NCBI GenBank assembly: GCA_000320545.1
Contig: ADNK01001521.1
Coordinates: forward strand, 1-53,320
Reading direction: 5' to 3'
DNA length: 53,320 nt
From: Bigelowiella natans CCMP2755
Taxonomy: Eukaryota > Cercozoa > Chlorarachniophyceae
The position numbers were made by a program, and so were the translations under genes. Below, piece by piece: positions 44,190 through 53,320 of this stretch. Each line of letters starts with the position of its first letter. The first letter of the stretch is position 1. The notes below the pieces were generated by a model. The model was not told the origin of the DNA. It did no database searches and saw only the letters and a program-made list of their open reading frames with translations.

Positions 44190-45203
44190 CTACCTTAGTG
44201 ATGTAAATAATTGGTCGAATGTCCATGGCTCATCCTCTTCGAGGGTCTTCGATTGGGGTACTTTCGAATTAATGAAAAATTCTTAGGGAAATTAAGGAAT
44301 CTAGAAGTTCAGAACGAAGGAACCTAGTGTGGCAGTTAGTAGGGACATATCTACTCCGTCTTGCTGTTAAATGAACGAAGCCAAGATAAGATGATTACAA
44401 AGATTAATGAACACAATTTTTATTACCAGCGTGTTCGGAAGCTGGTACATGATATCATGGTCGAGTTCCTTGAGGGATTGCACTCTTTGACGTACATTCG
44501 GCGCAGCCGCAACCTGATAAAGTATAGAAGAATGATACGTGTTGTATGGCACATGCACGAATTTATGTCGAATTAACCTGCATCTTAATATCATGCTCTT
44601 GGTTAGCTTCCATATCCGGAATCTCTTGAATATCTGCTTGCAATGTAGTGGTGTGAAGGAGAAGTAGCATATTTTTTGGAATGAGCAATAGAGACCTGTA
44701 ATATTTGTCTCTTTGAATTTTGGCCTCTTGCCCTCGTTAGAAGCTGGTGTGGCTTCATCCGTAAAACTAAATCCTGCTGCTCCTGTTCCCGTCTTAGTTG
44801 TTGTTTCGGTCCCTCCTCCCCATCCTTGATTGCCTTTACGGCGGCCAAATCTGTGGAAAGATGAAGATCGCATTGTCAGTTTGAGGGGTCCATCAAGCTT
44901 CAAAAAGTCATGACGTTTCAAATATTGAGGTCAATAAGGAGAAGCTGCAAACTAAAAATAACACAGCCCTCCAAACCATAGCACATCATGAACATATTTC
45001 AAATTCGTTTCATTCTGGGGAGGTGGAGAGCGTTACTTCGGGCCACTACTGCTGGATTCCTGGAAATTTAAAATGAAAGAGTCAACAAAATTTCTAAAAG
45101 TGTATCGATTGAAACTCCCATAGTATTCATCTAGGTAGAGCATCATCACAAAGAGCTAGATTGGGGCGTTACACACGTACAGATGTCGCTCATTGTCACT
45201 CAT
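44190..45203 (-). CDS. IFT43: Intraflagellar transport protein 43 (IFT43)
   Basis: Small IFT-A subunit that binds IFT121 and supports retrograde transport in cilia and flagella. Seven exons in phase: 45203-45177, 45059-45037, 44850-44696, 44633-44578, 44513-44427, 44363-44324, 44260-44190; 152 residues. The N-terminal half is Gly/Thr/Ser-rich and likely disordered. The C-terminal half follows the family: IQEIPDMEANQEHDIKMQVA, QSLKELDHDIM, DGVDMSLLTATL, and EEDEPWTFDQLFTSL at the C-terminus. The first two exons are only 27 and 23 bp and are the least certain; the start ATG was chosen because its exon leaves the required phase. The gene shows that the organism has, or had, flagella. Divergent from the P1 gene. 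Confidence 0.88.
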
Positions 45204-46093
45204 CCCCATTACTAACCTCTTCGGAATCAATGCAAGCCGAACAAGGTTAACTATTGATACTTTTATCAAAAATCTTCCCATACAGCTACTCTCTCGATAC
45301 CCCCTCTCCCGAAGCAATGAATGTGTCACAGAAATTAGTGTAGTCTACCGCCATCCCAAATATGAGCAGTTAGAGAATGTCAGAGAGGGAAAGGGAACAT
45401 AATGGCTTGTAAATACAAATTGCGACTGAACAAAAAGGATGTTGTAAAATATTAACCCCGAGCCTGAGGCTAGTTTTCGCATTTTTAGGTTCTGGAGGTT
45501 CCAGATCTCTCTAAGCGCAGGTCATCTCAACCAAATACTATTTTACACTAAAAGTAGCCTTGGAATCTATGGAACGACTTGATAATAAGGAAAATATTTC
45601 TTGGTTAGATGGATTTAAGTGTCGTAGATTGTTATTTCCATCCTTTTAGAGAAACTTTTATACATACCGGGATTCGGAGGTTCCTCGGCGAATTTTGCGC
45701 ACAACCAAGCCAGGTAGAGAACAATGTGGAGGGGGGAGGGCGGGAGAGCGTGGACATGGTGATTGGCAAACACAGTCATCAAAGCTTAGGGAAATATTCA
45801 AGATTAATTCATAAGCTTATCCCTATTCCAATCACATCAATTTCCATCCTTTTTTAAAACAACGAGTAATTGATGTAGTGAGCGCCAACTCTCGTTTTCA
45901 AAATCCGAACAAATTAACTTTCTTTGCACTCAAAAAAAAACTACTTCTAAATATATACAAATATATATCTACTTACTTAATCGAGCGGGGGAGGGAAGGG
46001 ATATGCCCCTCAAATGGATTGTTGAAAGTCGGTATCATCACTCTAATAGCTCCTCGTTTTGCTGCCAATGACAGATTAGGGGTTGACAAAAAA
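45204..46093. other. Divergent intergenic region, IFT43 / P1
   Basis: AT-rich with no supported gene. Just before P1 it contains A-rich and TATATA words (about 45950-45970) that could form a promoter. Confidence 0.45.
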
Positions 46094-46432
46094 ATGCCTC
46101 TGAACCTGAATAATAAGCAAGTTCAGGAGCTTGCAACGAGCTATGCCTGCATGGTTCTCGCTGATTGCGAAGCCAAAGTTAATGACGAAAACATAAATAA
46201 GCTTCTTGGAGCTGCAGGAGTCAAAGTGGAGCCATTTTACCCTAAGCTCTTCTCGCAGCTGTTGGCTGGTAAGGATCTAGTCGAAATGTTCGCAAAAGCT
46301 GGTGGATCCGGAGGTGGAGCAGGTGGTGCAACAGCAGGTGAAGGTGGTGAAGGTGAGGAGAAGAAGGAGGAAAAGAAAGAGGAAGAGGAAGATGATGGTG
46401 GATTCGACTTCGATGACGATGAGGTAGCGTAG
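46094..46432 (+). CDS. RPLP1: 60S acidic ribosomal protein P1
   Basis: Lateral stalk protein of the large ribosomal subunit; it dimerises with P2, binds uL10 (P0) and recruits translational GTPases. Single exon, 112 residues, ATG in AAAAAAATGCC. The helical N-terminal domain (ELATSYACMVLADCEAKVND, INKLLGAAGVKVEPFYPKLF) matches P1 rather than P2. Then come the Gly/Ala hinge (GGSGGGAGGA) and the Glu/Lys-rich acidic tail. The C-terminus reads DGGFDFDDDEVA instead of the near-universal tail ending GFGLFD. A GT directly after the DDDE codons could be a splice donor, but no downstream exon encoding the usual tail was found. Confidence 0.93.
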   Translation: MPLNLNNKQVQELATSYACMVLADCEAKVNDENINKLLGAAGVKVEPFYPKLFSQLLAGKDLVEMFAKAGGSGGGAGGATAGEGGEGEEKKEEKKEEEEDDGGFDFDDDEVA

Positions 46433-46964
46433 TAGCTCGCATATTTTATTGTCATTCTCCCTTTTCTTCCTACTCAAATGTCTTAGATGTTAACAGTAGC
46501 AATAGATACGTCATAATTTTGTATTATTCCGATGTAGAATAACTTAGTTGATGATGGACCAACCACTTGTTTCTGACTCGGTATTACTTTTTTCTGTAAT
46601 TTTAGTAAATTCTTCGTTACCAAAAGCCTTGCTGGATCCGTCGCAGTCACAATTTCTGGCAGCTCATATTAGAACCCCTTAGATTCTCCAATCCCATAAC
46701 ATGCCACGCTTCATTAAATTTATGTGAATTGATAAAAGTGCTTCGTGTGTTTAATTCGCCTTCTTAGGGAACACATGTCATGACATGATACATGTCAATG
46801 CATCTGCCCTGTGTGTGCACGAAATTTTGCTAGGGAGATGGAAAATGTGCAGTACACATGTGCAATGAGCTCCTCCACACATGACAATGACCGATGCGAT
46901 TCATTTGCTAGTTTGGGTTTCATTGCGCATTTGTGACTTGTGACGCGAGCTTTCAACCAATGTG
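46433..46964. other. 3' flank of P1
   Basis: AT-rich 3' region followed by palindrome-rich sequence. No gene seen. Confidence 0.4.
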
Positions 46965-47100
46965 TGAGACGGATGTAATGAATCAATCATTGTGAATTGT
47001 TCAATGGTCAGCCCCATGTAGCTGTGCAATGCAGAGACGGATGTAATGAAGCAAATCTTTTCAACTACAATGGCGGTACGTCATCCTAACAACAATGATG
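46965..47100 (-). mobile_element. Two tandem LINE 3'-end fragments
   Basis: The minus-strand LINE terminus occurs twice in a row: GAGACGGATGTAATGAA begins at about 46966 and again at about 47034. The first is followed by the TTGTTCAATGGTCAGCC...TGTAGCTG block. This suggests nested or repeated insertion at one site. Confidence 0.65.
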
Positions 47101-48457
47101 TGAGCGTGGTACGTGTCGTGCCCAAATAACTAGCAGCAAAGAATCGAACATGTGCGTAGTCACATGAAGGCTCTAGGCTCTATTCGTGTACCCTGCTGTC
47201 GATCTGTGGGACACATGTTCATCAGATGGTTCATGCCACGTGTGCCTGCAAATGTGTTCACGGTTCGTACGCGTGCATGCAAGTGTGAGCGGCGCGAATG
47301 TAGCCACAAATGCTCCATCAAAGCAGTGGCTACAGCGCTCATGCATGTTGTGTCTGCACGTGCTGTCTCCGCTATATGCATCATCTGAGTGGTTCATGCG
47401 CACACGTTTGAAAGCATCTGCGTCCGATCCTGTCGTCAATTGGTGCAGTGCGTGCAGCGGTCTGCTCTGGGCCTGTGCTTCTCTTTCAGCTCATTCAGTC
47501 AGCAGTTTCGTCTCATCGTTTCGATTGTCACAATGCGCATCAATTGGCTTCGCAATGATGATCTGAACCAACCACTGTGTGCGCGTGTGCAACGACAACT
47601 GCTGAAGACAGCACTTTGTTGCTGATCAAACTCCAACGCAGCGTGAAATTGCGTGCAGCGCACGCATGCATCTGTGGAAACAAACTTCAGGGCGAATTTG
47701 CAGCTAGACACTTGCACACTGCTGGGATTCAGAATTCTTGCCAGCACATTCCTGAGCAGTGCAATGAGGGCACAGACGATGAATTTGACGGTGGGATTCT
47801 GGGTGCGTGTTGCAATCCAGCAATCACTGGTGCTTCGATCAGTGCAGCAGCAGACAAAGGCAGCAAACGAGCAAGTGGCGTTGTTCAGGTTGAACTGTGA
47901 TGACACCATGCGGAGGCTGGACTGCCCTTTCATGGAGGTCAAGCTTGTCAGAGATCACACACACACATGATTGCATTGTGCTTCTAGCTCGCGACAAGAC
48001 TTTGTCTTGTCGCAGATTGTGCGCATGCATTCCTTGTCGCAGCAGGCCGAACTAGCGAAGCGCCATGGCAGTGCTTGTCGCACCTGTGCCACTTCACCTG
48101 CTGCAGCATGATGACAGTCAATTTGCCAATTTCTTCGGTTCATGCTCGCTTGCATGTCAACTAAATGCTTGTCACACTTGCGCGAGCATGGGAGCATCGA
48201 CAGAACCAACTGATGTTGCAAACATCACCAGCACAAGATCAATGGCATGGATCTGCGCCAAGCAGGTGCATTTAGCGCAGCAGCATCGCCATGCTCACAT
48301 TTGAATCGAGTCACAGAAATTCTGTGCTTTGCAATTGTCAGCATGACGCCAGAATCACTTGCTCGCACATGCGCCGAGCCCTAGAGCCTGACGGTGAAAA
48401 TCGATCGAAAGTCTCTGCACATGCATGTCATGGAAAGGTCCACGCTCTGGCAGCCTG
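47101..48457. other. Palindrome-rich intergenic island
   Basis: No supported gene. Dense in GCATG, TGCA, TTGTCGCA and CACACG words; includes an inverted repeat CGACAAGACTTTGTCTTGTCG at about 47992-48012. Short open frames here have no recognisable family. Confidence 0.55.
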
Positions 48458-48879
48458 TTAGGGTTCTGGTAAAAACTCGTTTGTGAAGAGATTTTTAGCG
48501 TTCACAGAAATCCGAGGCAGCGGGACTCCCTGTCGATCCAGGACGATTTCGTGGTCGAAAAGAAAGTCAACCCAATTAGTCCATCTCTCGAGATCCATCC
48601 GGCCCCATACACCTTCGTCCTCATCTCCAACGTCGCCTTCTAACAGATACTTACTCCCAATGCTCAGTTGAGACGCCTCAAGAAACTGCAGGTCGCTCAA
48701 GGAGGGGTGCTTGCCTTCTGACTGGAGGATCTCCGCCGCAGCATATGGATTTTCAGCACAAAACCTATATCCTTGATCAAGTGCCGCGAGGACTCTTCGT
48801 ACCATATCGGGTTGTTTTTCCAACGTTTGTTCGCTAGCGAGTAGTACGGGGGAGTAACCATAAGGAATTCCATAATCCT

Positions 48880-48915
<36 letters not shown>

Positions 48916-49923
48916 AAACAAATACGTCAACAACATACAGCGATAACGATATCGAATAAATTAGCATTAGTTTAGCACGACGATGGGCTTGTTATAAAGT
49001 CATACTGACCAACAATGTCGAACGGGTAGCTGTGATAGCTTGTGTTGGTGGCATGAAACATTAACTATATTATTACCAAGATGCATAAGATTCAGCTTCT
49101 GCTTTGATCTCTCAGCTTTCACAGCCTCCCAGTGAGAGAATATCCACGTAGAGTCGGAGCCCCCGTTGGAGAGGAACGTGCTCACGACCGATCCCTCATT
49201 CATAGTCTCTAGGTCTGAATAACCATGGAAGTCAAGGGAATGAAACTTGACGTCGCCTGCTCCGCCATCGTTGACGACCATTTGCCTGACAATCGCATCC
49301 TCAAACCTGCATATTTAATCCCTCAAATAAATTGAGCGAGCGAGATCCTCTTATTGACATGCAACAAACCTTCCGTCGTATGACGCATATCGCTTCCCGT
49401 CTAGAAGCTTAGGACAATTAATTCCGCTTTCTTCCAGGGTACAGATGCTACTAGTTGAACCCTGTAACAGCGCTGCAATTGCTACCAGACGTGAATCTGT
49501 ATCTGTAGTTGCGAAGCTCACAGCGGATTCGGAGCTGCTGATAGCGAAGGTTCCCATTCCTCGTGCAACCTTGCGACCAGGAGTCAGCTCCTCCCCTGGG
49601 AAATTAGAACAACTATCATTTTAAAAAGCCAATTTTGTGTGTGAACACTCGCTAGTTGCTCTGCCACTTCTCTTCATTGTCAAACCTTGATTTGGCTGGA
49701 TAACTTCGATGTCGACACCGTGCTCCTTAAAGTACCCATTACGTAACGCTGCATAAATGCCGCTGTGATTGGTGTTCGGAGTCCAATCCAAGCATATAGA
49801 CAGCGTGGCCCCCCCACACCATTTATCCGGAGGAGAAGAAGAGATATTTCGCCTTCCGACGGCTGGCCTCGTATGTTTGACGAAGCCTCGGAAAAATTGG
49901 GAAGGGGAGGTTCGGGGGAGCAT
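48458..49923 (-). CDS. ThiY / NMT1-THI5-like substrate-binding domain protein
   Basis: Periplasmic-binding-fold protein of the NMT1/THI5-like (SsuA/ThiY) group, linked to pyrimidine precursors of thiamine. Four exons in phase: 49923-49686, 49595-49370, 49306-49077, 48879-48458; 371 residues. The first about 45 residues are Arg/Ser-rich with few acids, like a mitochondrial or plastid presequence. The fold then opens with LDWTPNTNHSGIYAALRNGY and FKEHGVDIEVIQP, the bacterial ThiY pattern rather than yeast THI5. A GSTSSICTLEESGI region and a helical C-terminal lobe (YGYSPVLLASEQTL, RVLAALDQGYRFCAENPY) follow. No ABC permease or ATPase gene is nearby. The role, salvage binding or enzymatic, is inference. 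The exon 4 acceptor is made by a CT microsatellite. Divergent from the C39-like gene. Confidence 0.88.
48881..48913. repeat. (GA)n array forming a 3' splice site
   Basis: On the minus strand this is an uninterrupted (CT)n run that ends in CAG, directly at the acceptor of exon 4 of the ThiY-like gene. It serves as the whole polypyrimidine tract. Confidence 0.85.
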
Positions 49924-50230
49924 TTTTAATTGGGCCTCCAACGGAGAAACAATGAAAACGCCATCCGTTTAGGACCTGCGACATGATGAAAAGTAATTTT
50001 AAAACATAAAATACATGCTTGTCTAAAAGAGAAGGAAAAGTACCCCTCGCACAGTTGCATCTTTCGATCGCACAACAATAACAACAACAACGACAGGAGC
50101 ACATTACCATAATGCCCGTTATTTTACGATAATCCCCGGACATTATTGCATGTATTCGTAACGCAGGAAACGCGTCAAGTCGGCTCGGCGACATCGCTGG
50201 GCAGCATCTCACAAACGGAGGGTGGAAGCC
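49924..50230. promoter_or_regulatory. Short shared upstream region of two divergent genes
   Basis: Only about 307 bases separate the start codons of the ThiY-like (minus) and C39-like (plus) genes, so promoters must overlap or sit back to back. An AAC trinucleotide tract lies near 50076-50092. No clear TATA box. Confidence 0.5.
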
Positions 50231-50367
50231 ATGTCACAAGCACGCATGGCCTTTGCACTGCTGTCAAGCCTTCTCCTCGCACCGGCATCCGTACAAGCGA
50301 TCAAGCTGATGAATAAGGTTCGTTGCTTTCCACCTTCGATCGAGAGTGTGTGCTAGTTGTTACATGG

Positions 50368-50403
<36 letters not shown>

Positions 50404-51151
50404 GCGATTTTCTGACCGAGGTGATGTTCAATGCTGCTGTAGACAATTCCTTTCGAGTATCCTCTCTTCAAGCAATGCGACCCTGCGTGGGGATCTGATT
50501 TAATGGTGACGACAACTATCTGCAAGGTCGTCATACATGTCATTTTCTTAGATATGATGGTCGTTACTATGTGGTTGTTTTTCCATGGTCTCTCTCTATC
50601 CTCTTTCTGTTATGTTTGTCTGGGGGGGGAGATGGTTGTGTTACTTTAATTTGACCGGCTTGTGAAACGCAGGTTGGATGCTTGATGAGCTCGACGTCGA
50701 TGGCGCTCAATGGATCGGGAATACACATCAATGTAAGCAAGCATGATGTTATTCTTGAATGACGTTATTCTTGAATGAAAATAGTGGGAAGGGGAAGGGA
50801 AGAATGCAAAGCACGTGATAATCACTACGCGCCACCATGCAGTATATATGATATGAAAAAAAGAACAAGCGAAAACGACAGTAAAACAATAGGCAACATT
50901 AACGTCCGGGGGTGCAGTCGAAGCCATATCCACCAACCCTGGAAGCCTGAACAAATGGCTCCAAGCGAACGGCGGCTACGATGGCCAAAACGACATGTAT
51001 GAGGACGTCATTCCTAAAGTCGACTCTTCTCGCATCAAATGGGCCTCTGACGCCATGCACAAGACAAACGACCTTCCGTTTGAAAAGATCCAGGTATGAG
51101 GTTGCGGCCACTTATTGACTCCATATATTCAATATTCATACACCCATACAT

Positions 51152-51189
<38 letters not shown>

Positions 51190-51532
51190 TTTATCCACAG
51201 GAATACGTCTCCAAGCCGCGCGTGGTGATTGCAAATGTGCTCAAAGGACGCCACTTCGTCCTAGTGACCGGGTAGTAGTTAGACAGTAGTACAGCAGTAG
51301 TACTGCTATGGCTGTGTGAGAATGGAGGTTTGGGATTCGTGGTTGGGGAGAGCTATGTGACAGTGACGTCATATGTGCCGAGCTGTAGATTATCTCACGC
51401 AATGATTTGCACAGCTGGGGCGATGATGGGGACACTCTTTATGTCAACGACCCTGGCTTTGAAGTAGAAACCTACAGTTATTCGCAGGATGTGGTTGGCT
51501 GGCGAATATTTGACATGATAAGGAACGACTAG
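50231..51532 (+). CDS. Secreted C39-like cysteine peptidase domain protein
   Basis: Small papain-fold protein of the peptidase C39-like group. Six exons in phase: 50231-50317, 50443-50526, 50673-50732, 50893-51093, 51201-51271, 51415-51532; 206 residues. Exon 1 encodes a signal peptide (MAFALLSSLLLAPASVQA). The core has YPLFKQCDPAWGSDLM, then TICKVGCLMSSTSMAL with the probable nucleophile Cys after the Gly, PGSLNKWLQANGGY, KGRHFVLVTG with the catalytic His, and YVNDPGF with the third polar residue. All three sites are intact, so activity is plausible. The fold is common in bacterial exported proteins and in some protists; the substrate is unknown. No transporter domain is attached, unlike bacteriocin-processing C39 proteins. 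Confidence 0.85.
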
Positions 51533-52176
51533 GATGAAGCACTTTTCGGGAGCTATTTCAATGGATCATAGCGTACTCGCCTTCTGATTTTCATGTGCCC
51601 GACTTGTTCACTAGGTGTGTCGTTCTAAGTTTCAAGATGTATACACACACATACGTGCAAATAAACCCTCATGAGTTGTGCGTTGACTGTATGGTACACC
51701 CACTAATACGCTAGCTGCATGTTGACAATGAGAAACACATGGCAGGCATGCATGCCACAAGTATGTGTCATCTAGCTAAGTAGCCAAGGGGAATGATGAA
51801 TATTCGTCACACACACTGTCAACATTAGGTTCATCATGTAATTATGTTATCATCATCATCATCATCTGCGCGATGCTGATGATTGCATAGCATGTCGATC
51901 TAGATCACATAGATGTGCGTGTAGCTAGCAGCACCTGATCAATGAATCAAAGTCGAGGCCTTAAAATGCTTCGGACTGCTTATTCTTCGATGCAATGCCG
52001 CGGCCATATGCGTGCTACAATTTTTCAAATGCTTATGATTTTATTGTGTGCTATGCGTTGGTAAACTATGGGCGAGGGCTGTCCGGTTTCTCTTACTGCC
52101 TTATATATGTGCGTACGATACACGCGTTCATGCACACACGCACACACTTTACATAGCATAGCTAGATTCTTAATTG
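51533..52176. other. Intergenic spacer between convergent genes
   Basis: No supported gene. Short ATC trinucleotide stretch at about 51851-51866 and several TGCATG/CTAGCT words. Confidence 0.4.
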
Positions 52177-53063
52177 CTACGAATTCAGATTACTACCGCC
52201 TTTCTTCTTGCCCTCATCATATTGTGCTTTGCGAGCAAATCTTCCCTCACCTTGTTTATTTTCTGAAATAGATATGCGGCCACCTTTCAACCTTTCAGCT
52301 GTTACAGCTCGTGCCTGCGTGCAACGGAACATGCATTGTTAGTACAAGATTTGGTGCTTTTTATTTGCAGTACCCGTCTTGCCCGCTTTTTGTGCATCTC
52401 CACACCGATCGCGTCCATTCCAAAAGCATTTGCCACCGCTAATATGTCACCTGAATACGAGGATGATAGCTTATTGTGCGCTAAGAGTCTGCATCAGTCT
52501 GTGCTTCTGGCTGGCAATACAACGCCAGACATCGAGAAGTGTAATAAAAAACGTGTCAACAACATAATATGTGCGAAAGACTGCCTTTTCCGCAGAAGGG
52601 GTTGACAACCGCAGTGTGGCCTAACTTGTGGAGGAACTTTACGATTTCAATGCAAGCCTAAGGTGGGGGGGTAACGTATTATCGAAATCAGTATTGAGGA
52701 TTTCAAAGCCTGACCATCGTCAATCTCATCACCGCCACCATCATCACCATCACCATCACCATCACAACCTTTACAATTTAAGCACTCAAAAGTCGCTTGA
52801 GAGAGAGAGAGAGGGAGAGAGAAAGGGAGAGGGAGAAGGGGAGGGAGCGAGGTCATGCGACGCACACGCAGCGGACAACACTTATGTGGCGAAAGAATAA
52901 TGAAAGAAGTTGCTGCTACTACCACTACAACAACAGCTACTACTACTACTACTACTACTACTACATTGAGGCCCATCGCAGACTTCCAAGACTTGTCTCC
53001 AACCTCCGGTAGTACATCTGCATACACGTGGATGCTAGTTCCAGCATAGACCACCACCACCAC

Positions 53064-53096
<33 letters not shown>

Positions 53097-53267
53097 TGCC
53101 ATGGACATCACAGCCGTAGCAGCCACAAAAGAGCACAGAGCATCATCAAAGACCCGCACCGGGAAGGTAGATGGTTGGGACTTGGGGGGGGGGGAAGAAA
53201 GCACCTGTTGTCAAGACGAGCGCCTTCCGAGAAGCAAAGCAAGTGCGAATATCCCACACGCCCGTAC
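52177..53267 (-). CDS. SAM-dependent methyltransferase-like protein, 3' part (5' end outside window)
   Basis: C-terminal Rossmann portion of a SAM-dependent methyltransferase-like protein. Exons in phase: 53267-53205, 53034-52965, 52657-52582, 52438-52374, 52314-52177; about 136 residues. Seen in order: YGRVGYSHLLCFSEG, ADVLPEVGDKSWKSAMGLN, HTAVVNPFCGKG (motif I, the SAM-binding loop), ANAFGMDAIGVEMHKKRARR (motif II region, with the acidic residue after beta 2), and a Lys/Gly-rich tail. The layout resembles uncharacterised algal and plant proteins with a VxDPFCGxGT motif. Methyl acceptor unknown. The first exon enters in mid-codon, so the N-terminus lies beyond the right edge. The junction after GKG is two or three residues shorter than usual, so that splice site is tentative. 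Confidence 0.72.
52735..53103. repeat. Trinucleotide and GA arrays in methyltransferase introns
   Basis: ATC/CAC arrays at about 52735-52766 and 53055-53098, (GA)n at about 52798-52840, and a CTA/TAC array at about 52935-52963 that touches the donor of exon 53034-52965. Confidence 0.85.
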
Positions 53268-53300
53268 CTGAGGATAGATGATGAGCGCTTGCGTCGCTGA

Positions 53301-53320
53301 GTGCACACACACACACACAC
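53301..53320. repeat. (CA)n at right edge
   Basis: CA array cut by the window end; it lies upstream of the first visible methyltransferase exon. Confidence 0.8.

Noticed and set aside
44011-44286. Plus-strand 91-codon frame
   Set aside because: It is antisense to the last IFT43 exon, whose minus-strand translation matches the IFT43 C-terminus.
47186-47970. Overlapping 100-130 codon frames on both strands
   Set aside because: Several frames are open at once because the palindrome-rich island is poor in stop codons. No family motif, start context or splice support.
52336-52605. Plus-strand 89-codon frame
   Set aside because: Antisense to the methyltransferase exons 52438-52374 and 52657-52582, whose minus-strand translation carries the NPFCGKG and GMDAIGVEMH motifs.

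Overview
The window is nuclear DNA of an intron-rich, flagellated eukaryote. Genes are split by canonical GT-AG introns. An IFT43 gene implies cilia or flagella. Introns and spacers are full of di- and trinucleotide microsatellites, and LTR and non-LTR retrotransposons are present. A protist or alga, possibly a stramenopile, fits; the sequence does not prove a lineage. I rebuilt gene models by hand, joining exons only where splice sites, reading phase and family motifs agreed.

Layout, left to right. (1) 168-2933 (+): 3' part of a GH78 alpha-L-rhamnosidase-like gene. (2) 3848-5245 (+): intronless GRWD1/Rrb1-type WD40 ribosome-assembly factor. (3) 5.2-6.7 kb: 5'-truncated LINE copies ending in (TA)n, then an 83-bp tandem duplication. 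(4) 6884-7960 (-): FKBP-type peptidyl-prolyl isomerase. (5) 8831-15396 (+): M16 zinc metallopeptidase of the C05D11.1/YOL098C type, 16 exons, with one frame break in a poly-G tract. (6) 17616-24560 (-): class 3 lipase with more than 20 tiny exons and a visible Ser-Asp-His triad. (7) 25315-27967 (+): S10 serine carboxypeptidase. (8) 29379-33723 (-): MON1, subunit of the Rab7 exchange factor. (9) 34911-36684 (-): unrecognised multi-pass membrane protein. (10) 37556-43204 (-): a very young Ty3/Gypsy-type LTR retrotransposon with identical 326-bp LTRs and a CGTG target duplication. (11) 44190-45203 (-): IFT43. (12) 46094-46432 (+): ribosomal stalk protein P1 with an unusual C-terminus. (13) 48458-49923 (-): ThiY/NMT1-THI5-like protein. 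(14) 50231-51532 (+): small secreted C39-like cysteine peptidase. (15) 52177-53267 (-): 3' end of a SAM-dependent methyltransferase-like gene.

The genes do not form one pathway: they are housekeeping functions (ribosome assembly, vesicle traffic, flagellar transport) mixed with secreted or lysosomal hydrolases. Several neighbours are divergent pairs with short shared upstream regions (FKBP/M16, lipase/carboxypeptidase, IFT43/P1, ThiY-like/C39-like). Between genes lie islands dense in short palindromes such as CATG, TGCA and GCTAGC, and pieces of one LINE family. The retrotransposon landed inside such an island. No tRNA, rRNA or CRISPR array is supported.
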